6,606 bases of DNA from Candidatus Aerophobus profundus SCGC AAA252-L23 (GTDB lineage: Bacteria > Aerophobota > Aerophobia > Aerophobales > Aerophobaceae). Positions 4,905-6,606 of the stretch are shown here, piece after piece; the stretch's first letter is position 1; every line of letters begins with the position of its first letter. The DNA is taken from contig AQRW01000079.1 in the NCBI GenBank assembly GCA_000402295.1, positions 1-6,606 on the forward strand, given 5' to 3'. The notes under the pieces are model-generated. The model had not been told where the DNA came from and searched no databases. It was given only the letters and a program-made list of their open reading frames with translations. Both the position numbers and the translations under genes were made by a program.

Positions 4905-6104
4905 AGAGAAAATTTGTTGGTAGGACTGGATATTGGGACGACGAAAATTTGTGTTTTAATTGCCAAATTTAAAGAAAATAAGGGTTTGGAGATTATGGGG
5001 CTGGGCAAAGTTCCTTCTTTAGGAGTAAAAAAAGGGGTGATAGTAGATATACCTCAGGCAGCCAGGATGGTTAAAGAGGCGATAAAGAAAGCAGAATTCG
5101 ATGCTGGACTGAGGATTAAGGAAGCCTGGGTGAGTATAGCTGGCGAACATATTCAGAGTCAAGATAATAGAGGTTTCCTTAAGATTAATCGGGAGGACGG
5201 CATAATACGAGTTAGAGATGTGGAGAGAGTTTTGGAAGATGCTTCTCGGGTTGCTATGCCCAAGGGTCGGGAGATAATTCATAAGCTCCCTCAGGAATTT
5301 GTGGTGGATGGGCAGGATCAAATTAATGAGCCACTGGGGATGAGGGGAGCTCATTTAGAAGCTCGGGTTCATCTGGTTACCGCTACCTCGGGATATTGCC
5401 AGAATATGGAAATGGGGGTTCAGATGGGCGGGTGTCAGTTGGCCGGGATGGTCCTACAATCCCTGGCTTCAGGAATGGCTACTCTTCTTCCCGAGGAGGA
5501 AGATCTGGGAGTAACCATTGTAGACATCGGCGGTGGAACCACTGATGTAGCTATTTTTCTCCGGGAGGGATTGAGGTTTACCGAGGTCCTGGCCGTGGGG
5601 GGTAACCACATTACTAATGATCTAGCGGTGGGTTTACACATTACTCGGGAGAATGCAGAGATTCTAAAGATTAATCAAGGTACTGCTTCGGCTGATGGGA
5701 TAGGAGAGGATGAGGAAATTGAGGTGGAGAGGGTAGCTGGTCGAGGTAAAACTAAGGTGAAAAAGAAAACACTGGCTCGGATAATTGAGCTTCGGGTAGA
5801 GGAAATATTTGAACTGGTGGATATAGCCTTAAAGAAAAGTGGTTTAAGAGGTTTGATAACCTCCGGAGTAGTTTTGAGCGGTGGTAGTTCTCTTTTAAAT
5901 GGCATCAAAGAAAAGACCGAAAAAGAATTGAATTTACCGGTCCGAATTGGTTACCCCCGAATCAAGTCAACTTCGCGTCTAAACAGTCCTGTTTATGCTA
6001 CTGTGGTTGGCCTGGTTCTTTACGCTCTCAAACAAAAAAGAGAAACCAGCGGCCAGAATACTCTGGGGATGAGGATTAAGGAGTGGCTCAGGGAGTTCTT
6101 TTAA
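4890..6104 (+). CDS. ftsA: Cell division protein FtsA (actin-like divisome protein)
   Basis: FtsA is the actin-like ATP-binding protein that anchors FtsZ filaments to the cytoplasmic membrane and recruits later divisome proteins. The 404-residue length is typical. Phosphate loop 1 is GLDIGTTKICVLIA (12-25), the 1C (SHS2) region is at about 80-160, phosphate loop 2 is VDIGGGTTDVAIF (211-223), and the adenosine motif is SGVVLSGGSSLLNGI (325-339). The C-terminal GMRIKEWLREFF (393-404) is an amphipathic helix of the kind that inserts in the membrane, after a variable linker. The GTG start at 4890 gives MREELRENLLVGLDIGTT, close to family N-termini, but the TTG at 4902 is possible. It lies 133 bp after ftsQ, beyond a hairpin repeat, and could have its own weak promoter. 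A sugar kinase, not ftsZ, follows after one base. Confidence 0.96.
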   Translation: MREELRENLLVGLDIGTTKICVLIAKFKENKGLEIMGLGKVPSLGVKKGVIVDIPQAARMVKEAIKKAEFDAGLRIKEAWVSIAGEHIQSQDNRGFLKINREDGIIRVRDVERVLEDASRVAMPKGREIIHKLPQEFVVDGQDQINEPLGMRGAHLEARVHLVTATSGYCQNMEMGVQMGGCQLAGMVLQSLASGMATLLPEEEDLGVTIVDIGGGTTDVAIFLREGLRFTEVLAVGGNHITNDLAVGLHITRENAEILKINQGTASADGIGEDEEIEVERVAGRGKTKVKKKTLARIIELRVEEIFELVDIALKKSGLRGLITSGVVLSGGSSLLNGIKEKTEKELNLPVRIGYPRIKSTSRLNSPVYATVVGLVLYALKQKRETSGQNTLGMRIKEWLREFF

Positions 6105-6105
6105 G

Positions 6106-6606
6106 ATGAAACCTCCTTGTTTCGTAGGGATAGATTTGGGGACTTCCAGTGTTAAAGTAGTCCTAACAGGTTTAAAGGGCGAGATTTTGGCAGTTTCTTC
6201 TCGTTCCTATCCAGTTTATTCTCCTCAGTCGGGATGGGCCGAGCAAGATCCTGCTCAGTGGTGGCAAGCAGTTAGTGAGGCTGTAAGGGAGGTTATTGGG
6301 CCATCCAAAATAGATCCGGCCCAGGTTAAGGCAGTAGGGATGTCGGGACAGACTCATGGAACGGTGGTTCTGGATAAAGGATGGCAACCTCTAAATGGAG
6401 CCATTATCTGGATGGATCGGCGGAGTATTCCCCAGATCAACCGTTTGAAGAAAGAAGACAAGATAGATTTTCTCTCTCAAATTGCCGGGATACCTCCGGC
6501 TTGCGGTTTTATGGCTTTTACTTTGCTCTGGCTCAGAGAAAATAAGCCAGAGATTTGGCAAAAAGCAGCTAAGTTTCTTCTTCCCAAGGATTATCTTCGT
6601 CTCCGG
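6106..6606 (+). CDS. FGGY-family carbohydrate kinase, xylulokinase-like, N-terminal fragment (runs off window)
   Basis: The first 167 codons are present and stay open to the window end. VGIDLGTSSVKVVL (7-20) is the first phosphate-binding loop of the FGGY kinases, with D10 as the conserved aspartate. GWAEQDPAQWW (43-53), GMSGQTHGTVVLD (78-90), AIIWMDRR (99-106) and TLLWLRENKPEIWQKAAKFLLPKDYLRLR (139-167) follow the order and wording of xylulokinase-type members. E. coli XylB has SGQMHG with the Met and His contacting the sugar, and here the Met is Thr (83), so the substrate is uncertain. The C-terminal half with the second aspartate is outside the window. The ATG is one base after the ftsA stop, with GGGAG about 10 nt upstream, so the two genes are very probably cotranscribed. 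It is not a recognised division gene. Confidence 0.9.
   Translation, partial: MKPPCFVGIDLGTSSVKVVLTGLKGEILAVSSRSYPVYSPQSGWAEQDPAQWWQAVSEAVREVIGPSKIDPAQVKAVGMSGQTHGTVVLDKGWQPLNGAIIWMDRRSIPQINRLKKEDKIDFLSQIAGIPPACGFMAFTLLWLRENKPEIWQKAAKFLLPKDYLRLR

Overview
The window is a compact bacterial chromosome segment of moderate GC (judged by eye, not counted). It carries housekeeping genes for cell-wall synthesis, cell division and ribosome rescue. I see no phage, plasmid, CRISPR or transposase signature. DapB plus a DapL-type aminotransferase implies meso-diaminopimelate peptidoglycan made by the aminotransferase shortcut, a route frequent in anaerobes and in several deep-branching or uncultured phyla. 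The gene order and the dispersed GC-rich palindromes suggest an uncultured lineage, but nothing here fixes the phylum.

The two halves are divergent around a promoter region at about 2010-2191. Leftward (minus strand) lie smpB, then ssrA (tmRNA, 352 nt, tag ATNDLALAA) 9 nt downstream. A 299-bp gap with two palindromic elements follows, then dapB, then the first 33 codons of a dapL-like gene that leaves the window. Rightward (plus strand) lie murB, ddl, ftsQ, ftsA and the first 167 codons of an FGGY-family (xylulokinase-like) sugar kinase. Spacings in this series are 4, 5, 133 and 1 nt.

Together, DapB and DapL supply the diaminopimelate of the peptide stem, MurB makes UDP-MurNAc, and Ddl makes the terminal D-Ala-D-Ala. 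FtsQ and FtsA direct the wall machinery to the division site. The plus-strand series is a reduced division and cell wall (dcw) cluster tail: murC is not directly before murB, and the gene after ftsA is a carbohydrate kinase rather than ftsZ.

I found no convincing new molecular system. The points most worth checking are the ftsA-kinase junction without ftsZ, a cysteine at the usual catalytic serine position of MurB, a 28-bp hairpin repeat present twice (25 of 28 bases identical), the face-to-back divergent promoters with a palindrome at the murB transcription start, and the ambiguous ftsA start.
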